Notes under the pieces: generated by a model
What the model saw: the letters and a program-made list of their open reading frames with translations, nothing else
What the model was told of the DNA's origin: nothing
Database searches by the model: none
Assembly (NCBI RefSeq): GCF_047345485.1
Contig: NZ_JBLFEN010000001.1
Coordinates: 732,527 to 796,526 of the forward strand
Reading direction: 5' to 3'
DNA from: Jejuia sp047345485
GTDB lineage: Bacteria; Bacteroidota; Bacteroidia; Flavobacteriales; Flavobacteriaceae
Length of the DNA stretch: 64,000 nucleotides
Made by a program: the position numbers and the translations under genes
Shown: positions 55,229 to 63,333 of the stretch, in pieces
Position numbering within the stretch: the first letter of the stretch is position 1
Layout of the letters: each line of letters opens with the position of its first letter

Positions 55229-55311
55229 ATGCGTTAGGGATAGTAGCGGCATCCTTTTTTACTTTTTCTGTAAAAAAGACCTGCCTACCTGTGGTGTCGC
55301 AGGTAGGCAGG
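55229..55311 (+). ncRNA. Structured leader before blaI: two perfect hairpins, Flavo-1-like 5' half
   Basis: In the probable 5' leader of the BlaI operon, CTTTTTTAC (55254-55262) pairs with GTAAAAAAG (55270-55278), and CCTGCCTACCTG (55280-55291) pairs perfectly with CAGGTAGGCAGG (55300-55311). The first stem is preceded by AGGGATAGTAGCGGCATCC, which shares CGGCATCCTTTTTT with 55247-55260 and 4508-4521. The 3' half seen at 4601-4627 is missing. The second hairpin ends 23 bp before the start codon. It may be a repeat element or a leader regulator. Confidence 0.5.
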
Positions 55312-55334
55312 CGCCAAAATAAAATTTAAGATAT

Positions 55335-55694
55335 ATGGAAAAATTAACAAATAAAGAGGAAGAGATAATGCATATTTTATGGAAGCTTGAAAAGGCCTTT
55401 GTGAAAGAGGTAATGGCCGAAATAAAGAATAACAAACCGCATTACAACACGCTATCTACCATAATACGAAACTTAGAAGACAAGGGATACGTAAGCTATA
55501 ACGCTTTTGGAAAAACACACCAATACTTTCCTGTAGTGAAGAAAGAGGATTACAGAAAGGGTTTTATGAATACCGCTATAAACAACTATTTTAATAACTC
55601 GTATAAAAATGTGGTATCGTTTTTTGCTAAAGAGGATAAAATAAGTGTAGACGACTTGAAGGAGATTATAGAAATAATTGAAAAGAAAAAATAA
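55335..55694 (+). CDS. BlaI/MecI/CopY-family transcriptional repressor
   Basis: 119 residues. The winged helix is typical: LTNKEEEIMHILWKLEKAFV, then EIKNNKPHYNTLSTIIRNLEDKGYVSY, then GKTHQYFPVVKKEDYRKGF and a dimerisation helix (VVSFFAKEDKISVDDLKEII). Family members are dimers that block transcription until cleaved by a partner M56 metallopeptidase; the N-x-L-S segment in recognition helix 3 is intact. The partner gene follows by 2 bp. The dyads upstream are likely its operators, so autoregulation is expected. Confidence 0.93.
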   Translation: MEKLTNKEEEIMHILWKLEKAFVKEVMAEIKNNKPHYNTLSTIIRNLEDKGYVSYNAFGKTHQYFPVVKKEDYRKGFMNTAINNYFNNSYKNVVSFFAKEDKISVDDLKEIIEIIEKKK

Positions 55695-55696
55695 CA

Positions 55697-58456
55697 ATGG
55701 AATATTTACTAAAAGCAAGCGCTGTAATTGCTATATTTTACGTACTCTATTTTTTGTTTTTAAGAAACGAAACCTTTTTTAAAACGAATCGGTTTTTTTT
55801 ACTTTCTGGCTTATTTTTGGCTGTAATTTTACCAATAATAGCAATACCTATCTATGTTGAATACACACCCGTTACAATAGAATATACACCAGTTGATGTT
55901 TCTGGTTTTACTACAGAACATAGTGCTTTACCAGAGCTGTTACCTGCGAAACAAAGAGATTCGGGGTTGGCCTTGATGGACTATATTTTACTATTTTATT
56001 TGGTAGGAGTGGCTGCTTTTTTAGTCAGGTTTATAATTCAACTAGTGTCTCTTGCTAAAATTATTGCAAAACATAAAAGTGAACGGAATGGTAAATACAT
56101 CCATGTTATTAACGATGAAATTACACCGCCCTTTTCATTCTTTAATTGGATTGTATATAACCCAAAACAATTTAGTCCCTTAGAGCTGGAGCAGATTATC
56201 ACCCACGAAAAAGTGCATGTTAATCAAAGGCACTCAATAGATATACTAGTGGCTCAACTAGCGTCAATTTTACTTTGGTTTAATCCGTTTATACATCTAT
56301 ACGCTAAAAGTTTAAAGCAAAACTTAGAGTTTCTTGCTGATAATAATGCATTAACCATATTAAAATCTAAAAAAGCCTATCAATACACATTGCTTAAAAC
56401 CTGTGCTACAAATCATCAATTAGCCTTGAGCAATAATTTTTATAATTCATTCATCAAAAAACGAATCGTTATGTTACAAAAGTCAAAATCGAAGAAAATA
56501 AATCGTATTAAATACCTTTTAGTATTACCCGCTTTAGGATGGTTTTTAATGAGTTTTAATACTAAAGAGGTTTTTGTTGAAAAAGAAAACACGCAACCCG
56601 TAGCGAGTGATGCTATTTCTCAATTTGAAATTGAAAGTACTTTTACCGACGAGGATTTTATTACATTTAAAGACGAACTAGCTGAGAAAGGCTTTAATTT
56701 TGAGTTGAAATCTCTACAACGCAAACAAGATAACTTAGTATCATCCATATACTTTACTATTACAAAAAATGGTGCTGAAGGCAGTTATAGGAATGGTGGT
56801 GGAATGGCTAGTGAAACAGTTGTGATTCAATATTTTGAGAAAAAAAATAAATTTGTCATTAATACACAATCCTTTATTAATGCTCAAAAGGATTTGGGAA
56901 AAACTGTTCAAATACGCATTGATAAAACTACAACAATTGCAGATATCGAGGCCAAAAAGAAGTTACTTAAAGATAATTACAATATAGATTTAAAGTTTGA
57001 AGTTGTTGAAAAAGACGAAAACGATAAAATAGAAAGTTATTCTATAAAACTAGGAAAAGGCAAAATATCTAAAGGTATTACCACTAATATTGATAAACCT
57101 TTAGTATTCAATTACTATCCTAAAATGAATGAATTGACACATTATAGTATTAATAAAAACGGTGATCCTACATATGGTGGCACTTTTGTATTAGAATCTC
57201 GAAAATCTTATCTGATTTCAAATAATTACGATGATAAATCCTTAAAGTATGTTGTCAAAAGACTTAAAAAAAATGGCATTGAAATAACCTTTAAAGATGT
57301 AAAACGAAATGAAAATGATACAATAATAGGTATATCCATATCAGCAGTATCTAAAAACGGACGTAAATTAAATTACCAACAACATAATGGCACACCTATT
57401 ACACCAATTGCGGTGTCTTATTTTGAAAATGGAAAGTTAAGTAGTACAGGACCTTCAACGTTTTCAAGAGAAAGTTTTAAAAGTGCTAACAAGAATAAAA
57501 AAAGCAAAAAAAAGCCAACTGATAAACAAAGAAAAACTTCAAATTCTAAACAAAAAAGCCCTTGGAAATTAGCAATTGGAAGACAAAGTAGCAATATTCA
57601 ATATTCTAAATCTCTGAAAAACAAAAAAGTAACAGAGTACGCCTTAAATTCTTCCATATCATATTCTCCAAATGAAAAAAACACTAAAAATGCTTTTTCT
57701 AGATTAAATGATTTAGAACTGAATAATCAAAAAGAGTTTACCATCTCTGGTGTAGTAAAAGATATAAATGGTACGACTTTACCAAGAACAAATATTATTG
57801 TTAAGAATTCGAAAAAGGGCGCCATTTCAGATTTTGATGGGAAATATAAAATAAAAGTAAAAGAAAATGACGAGCTTGTATTTAGCTACATTGGGTTTAA
57901 CGTTAAAGTTATCAAAGTACAAGCTGATCAACCCATCTTAAACGTGATACTTAATGAACAAGAAGTCAGTACATCTGAAAAACAAAAAAAAGATGCACTA
58001 TCTAAAACAAGTATTACAACAATTGATCTTTATGATGGTAAAAAGCCCGTTTATTTAGTTAATGGTACAGCAATAAGTAAAGAGGAGTTTAATGAAGTTG
58101 ACACAGAACAAATAAATAGTGTTACTATTATGAAAGAAAATGAAGCGCAATCTATTTTTGGTGATAAAGCAAAAGATGATGTTATTATAATTCAAAAAAA
58201 AGAAAATAGTGAAATAGACGAAGATATTATCATAATTGACATAGGCGAAAACAATAGTAACATCAAAATAAGAGATACAGGAAAAAATAAACCTTTAATT
58301 GTTATAGACGGTAAAGAACGAAAAAGAAGATTAAAAAATATAAACACAAATGATATCGAAAAAATAAATGTGCTAAAAGATAAAAGCGCCATTGATAAAT
58401 ACGGTGAAAAAGGAAAAAACGGAGTAATTGAGATTACAACCAAAAAGAAAAAATAA
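55697..58456 (+). CDS. M56 (BlaR1-like) sensor peptidase with three periplasmic repeats, CarboxypepD_reg and two plug-like modules
   Basis: 919 residues. The N-terminal membrane region (helices about 1-20, 32-52, 93-115) carries an M56 zinc site, H170-EKVH174, with SLKQNLEFLADNNAL after it, and a last helix near 274-290 (YLLVLPALGWFLMSF). The C-terminal two-thirds is probably periplasmic. It has three related modules at about 312-385, 409-478 and 510-585 (helix LKDEL-KGF type, then a strand with KRNENDTI-like turn), a Lys/Ser-rich linker, CarboxypepD_reg at about 678-755 (SGVVKDINGTTLPRTN), and two plug-like units at about 783-835 (PVYLVNG) and 866-915 (PLIVIDGKE ... GVIEITTKKK). It replaces the beta-lactam-sensing domain of BlaR1. 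Ligand unknown; likely relieves BlaI repression by signal-driven proteolysis. Confidence 0.88.
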   Translation: MEYLLKASAVIAIFYVLYFLFLRNETFFKTNRFFLLSGLFLAVILPIIAIPIYVEYTPVTIEYTPVDVSGFTTEHSALPELLPAKQRDSGLALMDYILLFYLVGVAAFLVRFIIQLVSLAKIIAKHKSERNGKYIHVINDEITPPFSFFNWIVYNPKQFSPLELEQIITHEKVHVNQRHSIDILVAQLASILLWFNPFIHLYAKSLKQNLEFLADNNALTILKSKKAYQYTLLKTCATNHQLALSNNFYNSFIKKRIVMLQKSKSKKINRIKYLLVLPALGWFLMSFNTKEVFVEKENTQPVASDAISQFEIESTFTDEDFITFKDELAEKGFNFELKSLQRKQDNLVSSIYFTITKNGAEGSYRNGGGMASETVVIQYFEKKNKFVINTQSFINAQKDLGKTVQIRIDKTTTIADIEAKKKLLKDNYNIDLKFEVVEKDENDKIESYSIKLGKGKISKGITTNIDKPLVFNYYPKMNELTHYSINKNGDPTYGGTFVLESRKSYLISNNYDDKSLKYVVKRLKKNGIEITFKDVKRNENDTIIGISISAVSKNGRKLNYQQHNGTPITPIAVSYFENGKLSSTGPSTFSRESFKSANKNKKSKKKPTDKQRKTSNSKQKSPWKLAIGRQSSNIQYSKSLKNKKVTEYALNSSISYSPNEKNTKNAFSRLNDLELNNQKEFTISGVVKDINGTTLPRTNIIVKNSKKGAISDFDGKYKIKVKENDELVFSYIGFNVKVIKVQADQPILNVILNEQEVSTSEKQKKDALSKTSITTIDLYDGKKPVYLVNGTAISKEEFNEVDTEQINSVTIMKENEAQSIFGDKAKDDVIIIQKKENSEIDEDIIIIDIGENNSNIKIRDTGKNKPLIVIDGKERKRRLKNINTNDIEKINVLKDKSAIDKYGEKGKNGVIEITTKKKK

Positions 58457-58489
58457 AACCACTAAACTCAAATATAAATTATTAAATCA

Positions 58490-58516
58490 AGGCACTCTAT
58501 CATGAGTGTCTTTTTT
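58490..58516 (+). terminator. Terminator after the M56 gene
   Basis: AGGCACTC pairs with GAGTGTCT (one G-T pair) around TATCAT, followed by six T. It is 33 bp after the stop. Confidence 0.8.
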
Positions 58517-58827
58517 ATTAAATTTTCTAATCAAAAAAGACAATATCATCAAAAATCAATGATTTTTCAACAAAATACCCCTTGATCTCAAAAAAACACT
58601 CCTAAATCACCCTATAATTATATCAAATTAAAACAATAATACTATTTTTTTATTTCATTTATAAACCCAAATAAAGGTAGTCACATAATTACCGAAACCT
58701 ATTTCTTTTTTTTACTTACAATTCACTATTCAAATTCATCGATTTTAAAGAAAACACTTGGCGAACACTAGGGCTAATTATATATTGAGAAAACATTGAT
58801 AATTATTAACCTTTAAAACCAAAACAA

Positions 58828-58887
58828 ATGATAACACTTGCCAAATTTTTAGTTGATGTAATACTACAAATTATATCAAATATTTAA
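58828..58887 (+). CDS. Possible 19-residue amphipathic peptide
   Basis: An ATG at 58828 opens MITLAKFLVDVILQIISNI and stops at 58885-58887. It is hydrophobic and amphipathic, and a perfect hairpin follows 12 bp later. The size and character resemble small membrane-active peptides, but no such family is recognised. Chance is a serious alternative for so short a frame. The remaining sequence from 58517 to 58827 is AT-rich, with only a weak hairpin near 58553-58570. Confidence 0.25.
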   Translation: MITLAKFLVDVILQIISNI

Positions 58888-58899
58888 AATCAAAAAAGT

Positions 58900-58927
58900 G
58901 TAAAACTTAGTCTAGAATAAGTTTTAC
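58900..58927 (+). terminator. Hairpin after the 19-codon frame
   Basis: GTAAAACTTA (58900-58909) pairs perfectly with TAAGTTTTAC (58918-58927), loop of 8. TATTTTTG follows (58928-58935); this could be a terminator T tract or a TAnnTTTG -7 box for the next small gene. Confidence 0.5.
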
Positions 58928-58952
58928 TATTTTTGTTGTAAATTGCAGAAAT

Positions 58953-59102
58953 GTGAAAAAACAAGTTTTTAAATTTTTGGCGGAGGTTAATAAATTATTT
59001 CTTCCAAGCTATTCTAAAAAAAAATTAGATCTAAACAAGGCCAGTAAACTTCAATTAGCAATAATTGGTTGGCGTTGGTATGTAACAAAAAATGTTTTAT
59101 AA
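58953..59102 (+). CDS. 49-residue conserved-looking small protein (missed by length cut-offs)
   Basis: A GTG at 58953 opens a 49-residue frame: MKKQVFKFLAEVNKLFLP, SYSKKKLDLNKASKLQLA, IIGWRWYVTKNVL, stop at 59100-59102. It is basic and helical. I recall similar 45-60 residue flavobacterial proteins with 'LPSYSKK.LDL.KASK.Q.AIIGWR..VT', some of them labelled SsrA-binding protein by automatic pipelines; it is not true SmpB, which is about 150 residues. It is 16 bp before the LuxR-type gene on the same strand, so the two are probably one transcript. Confidence 0.65.
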   Translation: MKKQVFKFLAEVNKLFLPSYSKKKLDLNKASKLQLAIIGWRWYVTKNVL

Positions 59103-59118
59103 TAAATTAAATTAGCAA

Positions 59119-59367
59119 TTGAAAAGATTAAGCAAAAACGAAAAAATAGCCTTAGAACTAGCCGCTAAAGGCTTAAAAAATAGGGAGATAGCAAAAATAA
59201 TGACCGACCGAAACGGTAATCCATTAAGCGAAAAAACAGTTTCTACATATATTCGTAGAGTACGCTCTAAATTGGAGGTATCACTTGATAAAAACACTTA
59301 TTTTTTAGTTAAAGCAGCAATAATGAAAGAAATTATTGAAGAGCCCACACTAGATGGTATTGATTAA
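59119..59367 (+). CDS. Stand-alone LuxR/NarL-type HTH protein
   Basis: 82 residues, TTG start at 59119 (no ATG before the motif). Almost the entire protein is a LuxR C-terminal HTH: LSKNEKIALELAAKGLKNREIAKIM, then a short insertion TDRNGNP, then LSEKTVSTYIRRVRSKL and KAAIMKEIIEE. There is no receiver or sensor domain, so activity is probably controlled by expression level or a partner. Such single-domain regulators are small DNA-binding proteins. It follows the 49-residue gene closely. Confidence 0.8.
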   Translation: MKRLSKNEKIALELAAKGLKNREIAKIMTDRNGNPLSEKTVSTYIRRVRSKLEVSLDKNTYFLVKAAIMKEIIEEPTLDGID

Positions 59368-59687
59368 TACTAGTTTCTTTCTTATAATACTTTTTTATAC
59401 ACTAGTAATTGATTGACGCGAATTATGTATTTCATTTACTAATTGACTTCGTTTTAGAAGTTTCCATACTTAAAAAAGTACATAATCATCAACTTCTACA
59501 GTGAAAAATAAAACACTTTTACTTATAATCTAAAGTGGTAAGAACACTTAAAAAAAAATTTAAGATATAGGATTTTATATTCTTGCAAACTGGAGCAGGC
59601 TTAATAAAAAACACTTATTTATATTTTTATTTTGAAATTTGTAAATACAAGATTACATATCCTCACTAAGCTTCGTTTTAAAAATTA

Positions 59688-59738
59688 AAAATCCCAATTT
59701 ATAAATTAAAGAAAGTTTAATTTTAACGCTGGGATTTT
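59688..59738. other. Long two-stem hairpin in the intergenic region
   Basis: The outer arms AAAATCCCA/TGGGATTTT enclose inner arms AAATTAAA/TTTAATTT around GAAAG. It could be a terminator-like fold or part of a small RNA; no T run of note follows on the + strand. Confidence 0.4.
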
Positions 59739-59912
59739 AGTTTTATTAGTGATCTCGATATTACAAAGTTTTTTTTATTGAAAATATAAATGCAATTATT
59801 TCGGATCAATTTGAATAAACAGTTGATTCATTTAACAATTTTAATCAAAATTATTAATGCACTAATTATAAATACTGTAGTGACTAAAATCGAAAGACAC
59901 AAGATCTAAAAA

Positions 59913-59943
59913 AAAAGAGCCCGCAATAATTGCAAGCTCTTTT
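59913..59943 (-). terminator. Terminator of the T9SS type-B operon
   Basis: On the minus strand AAAGAGC...GCAAT pairs with ATTGC...GCTCTTT, followed by a run of nine T. It is 23 bp after the DUF1573 gene stop. Confidence 0.83.
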
Positions 59944-59965
59944 AACACTCAGGGGTTGGGGGACA

Positions 59966-60388
59966 TTATAAAGAGACAGTCGCTGTAATAGCAACTTGCT
60001 CTGATCCATTCTTAGTATTAGTTGTTAGGGTAATAGGCTGTTTTATTCTGCCTTCTTTGCTACGTGAGTTAAATGATACTGTAAACTCGCTGCTTGAACC
60101 TGGCGCTATCGGACCCGTTTGCCAATCATTAGGTACTGTACATCCACATTTGGCTTTAATATCTGAAATAATTAAAGGGGCAACACCTGTATTTGTAAAA
60201 TAAAAGGTCGTATGTCTTTCTTCTCCTTGTTTCATAGGACCAAAATCGTGCTCTGTTTTATCAAATTTAATTGCAGGATATGCTGTTTCCAGAACAGGTT
60301 CTGACATTGTATTTTCTTTTACATCGTTTTTACAAGAAGTAGTTAGCACACTTAAAGTAACTACTAATATTAAATACACTTTTTTCAC
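59966..60388 (-). CDS. DUF1573 lipoprotein
   Basis: 140 residues with lipobox LTTSC (Cys19). The mature part is an ASH/DUF1573-type immunoglobulin-like domain: IKFDKTEHDFGPMKQGEE, FTNTGVAPLIISDIKAKCGC, then PNDWQTGPIAPGSSSEFTV. The Cys pair in KAKCGCT is family-typical. DUF1573 proteins are common in Bacteroidota envelopes without assigned function. It lies 12 bp after the PorE-like gene, so it is the last gene of the T9SS type-B operon and may be an accessory to the exported protein. Confidence 0.88.
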   Translation of the reverse strand: MKKVYLILVVTLSVLTTSCKNDVKENTMSEPVLETAYPAIKFDKTEHDFGPMKQGEERHTTFYFTNTGVAPLIISDIKAKCGCTVPNDWQTGPIAPGSSSEFTVSFNSRSKEGRIKQPITLTTNTKNGSEQVAITATVSL

Positions 60389-60400
60389 TTTTTTACATTT

Positions 60401-62338
60401 TTAATTTGATACTACTATAAATTCTGATCTTCTATTCAATTGATGTTGCGCTTTAGAGCATTTTACTCCATTACTACAACCGTTTTGTAATTCTGTTTCT
60501 CCAAAACCTTGACCAGATATTCTAGACCTATTTATACCACCCTTTTTGATGATATAATCTGCGGTAGATTTTGCTCGCCTATCAGAAAGGTTAAAGTTAT
60601 ACTTATCACTACCTCTAGAATCTGTATGCGAACGCACTTCTACTTTTACTGTAGGGTATTGCGCCATATAATCGATTACTTTTTGTAGTTCAATCTCCGC
60701 ATCTGAGCGAATATAAGATTTATCCAAATCAAAGTAAATAGGATTTAAATTAAGCAATTTAGCTAAATCTGTACCTAGAGCTACAATAGGTTCTGGTTCT
60801 GGAATAGGTGTTAAAGGAATGTCTACTTCTATTACCTCGTTGTTAGTTTTAGTAGCCATAACCATTTTAGGTTTAGCTTTCTCAAATTTCTCTTTTGAAG
60901 CTTCTATACTATAAACTGTTGAACAATCTATTGTACTAAAATCAAACACACCGTTATTAGAACTAACTAGGGTATTTATTATAGCTCCGTTTTTATCAAA
61001 AAGCACAACTGTAGCACCCTCAATACCCTTATTAGTATCAACGTTTAATACAGCTCCTTTAAGTAGTTGATTACAATCAAAAACTAATGGTTTTAGTTCT
61101 GTAAAAGAATAAATGTCATCATTTCCTTTTCCTCCTGGTCTATTAGATGTGAAAAATCCAGTACTTGTATTTGTATCTATAATTAAACCAAAATCATCTT
61201 CTGGACTGTTAACAGGACGACCAACATTTTCAATAGAATTTTTGAAATTGTCATCATCAATTTCAGTCACAAAAATATCTAACCCACCAAGACCTAAATG
61301 ACTATCACTTGCAAAATATAATCTTCCATCTGCACTTATATACGGAAAGGTATCTCTACCTTCAGTATTAATAGAATCACCTAAATTGATTGGATTAGTA
61401 AATCCGTCCTCGGTAATTTCAACATAATAAATATCTGAATACCCAAAGCCTCCAGGCATATCAGATGCAAAATAGAGTCTTGATTCGTCTGCATTTAAAG
61501 ATGGATGTGCTACAGAATACTCATTGCTATTAAAAGGAAGTTCTTCTACCATCCAATCTTCATTGTCCTGACGTGTCCCTCTATACAATTTAAGTCTGTT
61601 TGTTCCTGTGCTATCTACCTCAAAATTATTATTGGTATAATTATTACGTGTAAAATATACAGTATTCCCATCCATAGAAAAAACAGCGGTAGACTCGTGA
61701 TAACGTGTGTTAAATTTAGCGTTTACTTTCTTTACCCTATTTGCTTTTCTCTCATTTACCGGAACTTCATATAATTCAAATAGCGGATTATTATCCCACG
61801 TATGAATATTGTTATTAAATCGTCGTCGCTGTTTATTAGAAGCAAATACTATCTTATCTCCATAATATGCCGTGGAAAATTCTGATAGCGGAGTGTTGAA
61901 ATCCTCATTGACTATTGTGTAACGTTCCGAGTTTTGTTCAATTTTTTTAAGATAAGCAATGTCATTAGACTTTTTTTTATTCAAACTTTCCCAAACTGAA
62001 TATACCTCGTTAGAACGCTTATAATCACCGCTAGATTTTAAAGAAACTGCATATTTATAAAGAAAATCTGGTTTTTTATTTTCAGCAATACCAAACCATT
62101 TTTCAAAATAAATTGCAGCTTTTTTATATTGTGCAGTATTGTAATAAGAATCTGCTAATTTCGCATAAATAGTATCACTCACCTTTTCATCTTGTGCCAA
62201 AACATAGGCCTCTTGCGCTTTTTGAAATGCATACTCGTTATAGTATTTTTCAGCGCGATTTATTTTATTTGATTGCGCTTTCGCGAAAGCGGACACCATC
62301 AAAAGCACTGTTAGTATATAAAACTGTCTAGTCATCAT
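60401..62338 (-). CDS. PorE-like OmpA-family protein (TPR, PD40 propeller, CarboxypepD_reg, OmpA domain)
   Basis: 645 residues. A signal peptide ends at AKAQ. Next come TPR-like helices (about 25-130; AEKYYNEYAFQKAQEAY), a PD40 beta-propeller (about 150-400; repeats such as RLYFASDMPGGFGYSDIYY and GFFTSNRPGGKGNDDIY), a CarboxypepD_reg-like domain (about 415-500; LKGAVLNVDTNKGIEGATV), and an OmpA C-terminal peptidoglycan-binding domain (about 530-640; IYFDLDKSYIRSDA, VRSHTDSRGSDKYN, NRRSEF). This exact domain order matches PorE of Porphyromonas gingivalis, a T9SS component. Here it is 18 bp after the PorP/SprF-like gene. It may anchor the secretion module to peptidoglycan. Confidence 0.88.
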   Translation of the reverse strand: MMTRQFYILTVLLMVSAFAKAQSNKINRAEKYYNEYAFQKAQEAYVLAQDEKVSDTIYAKLADSYYNTAQYKKAAIYFEKWFGIAENKKPDFLYKYAVSLKSSGDYKRSNEVYSVWESLNKKKSNDIAYLKKIEQNSERYTIVNEDFNTPLSEFSTAYYGDKIVFASNKQRRRFNNNIHTWDNNPLFELYEVPVNERKANRVKKVNAKFNTRYHESTAVFSMDGNTVYFTRNNYTNNNFEVDSTGTNRLKLYRGTRQDNEDWMVEELPFNSNEYSVAHPSLNADESRLYFASDMPGGFGYSDIYYVEITEDGFTNPINLGDSINTEGRDTFPYISADGRLYFASDSHLGLGGLDIFVTEIDDDNFKNSIENVGRPVNSPEDDFGLIIDTNTSTGFFTSNRPGGKGNDDIYSFTELKPLVFDCNQLLKGAVLNVDTNKGIEGATVVLFDKNGAIINTLVSSNNGVFDFSTIDCSTVYSIEASKEKFEKAKPKMVMATKTNNEVIEVDIPLTPIPEPEPIVALGTDLAKLLNLNPIYFDLDKSYIRSDAEIELQKVIDYMAQYPTVKVEVRSHTDSRGSDKYNFNLSDRRAKSTADYIIKKGGINRSRISGQGFGETELQNGCSNGVKCSKAQHQLNRRSEFIVVSN

Positions 62339-62356
62339 ATTAAATTTTATCTTTTT

Positions 62357-63301
62357 TTAGAAGAAACGTGGGGATAGGAGTTTGTTTTTTCGGTTAAATA
62401 ATTCAAATCTTAACAGAAACTCAAATGAACCATTATTATACTGTTGAAGCTCTGTGGTTTCCACATCATATGCAAAACCTAGCATCAACTGATCATTAAT
62501 CTGAAAGCCAGCAAGTGCGCTAAAAGCTGCACTCCATCTATAAGCTGCTCCTAGAGTTAAGCGCTCTCTGAAAATAAAATTTGCCGAAACATCTGCTTGA
62601 AGTGGTGCACCATCTACTACTTTAACTAGTGCTGCTGGCTTAAATTTCCAATCATAATGAATATCAAAAACATACCCTGCAATAGCATAATAATTGATAC
62701 GCTCTCTTGCCAAACCTGAATTTGAAAAACTATCTCCAGAAAGTTTATAGTGTTCTGTTTCTAATAAATTAGGTGCACTTACACCTACATAGAATTTAGT
62801 GTCGTAGTAATAAACACCTACACCTACTTGAGGCGAAAATCTGTTATTGATATCTATTTGTGCGTTAACATCTGTATCGTCAAAAGCACCTTGAAGTAAT
62901 CTATTTGTATCAACATCTAGTAACTGCGCACCTCCTTTAATTCCGAAAGCTAATTTTCCCTCATAGGAAACAGGAATTGCGTAGCTATAGGCAATATCAA
63001 TATAGGTTTCTTTAGAAATAAAGATTTCATCTTGAATAATATTCACACCAAGACCTGAACGTTCGGAAATAGGAGAACTAAAAGAAACAGTTGCTGTCTT
63101 AGGAGCACCTTCTAATCCAACCCATTGGGTACGATATAATCCAGTAAAGCTAAATGCATCTCTCGTACCAGCATAAGCAGGATTAATAGTCATTGTATTA
63201 TACATATACTGTGTATACTGGGCATCTTGCTGTGCTTTTGCTATAAACGAGAGGCATAACAATAAGACAACAATTATTTTATTACTTAAATTTTTCATCA
63301 C
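62357..63301 (-). CDS. PorP/SprF-family type IX secretion membrane protein
   Basis: 314 residues. A signal peptide ends at IAKAQ. The family start is characteristic: QDAQYTQYMYNTMTINPAYAG, then DAFSFTGLYRTQWVGLEGAP. The remainder is a beta-barrel-like pattern ending RFELFNRKNKLLSPRFF. In Flavobacterium johnsoniae, SprF is needed for secretion of the type B cargo SprB. Here the gene is directly downstream (32 bp) of a giant protein with a type B (CHU_C-like) C-terminus, which is therefore its probable cargo. Confidence 0.93.
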   Translation of the reverse strand: MMKNLSNKIIVVLLLCLSFIAKAQQDAQYTQYMYNTMTINPAYAGTRDAFSFTGLYRTQWVGLEGAPKTATVSFSSPISERSGLGVNIIQDEIFISKETYIDIAYSYAIPVSYEGKLAFGIKGGAQLLDVDTNRLLQGAFDDTDVNAQIDINNRFSPQVGVGVYYYDTKFYVGVSAPNLLETEHYKLSGDSFSNSGLARERINYYAIAGYVFDIHYDWKFKPAALVKVVDGAPLQADVSANFIFRERLTLGAAYRWSAAFSALAGFQINDQLMLGFAYDVETTELQQYNNGSFEFLLRFELFNRKNKLLSPRFF

Positions 63302-63333
63302 TTTGATTCGGGATTATCTAAATTTTTAATTTC

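Larger units (their letters stand above)
59368..59965. other. 598-bp non-coding interval with hairpins
   Basis: No credible ORF. It holds a long interrupted hairpin, AAAATCCCA (59688-59696) with TGGGATTTT (59730-59738) and inner AAATTAAA/TTTAATTT arms, and the terminator at 59913-59943. The rest is AT-rich spacer. Confidence 0.55.

Noticed and set aside
58953..59102. Calling the 49-residue protein SmpB (SsrA-binding protein)
   Set aside because: True SmpB is about 150 residues with a beta-barrel; this protein shares none of its motifs, so the label is likely a propagated misannotation.
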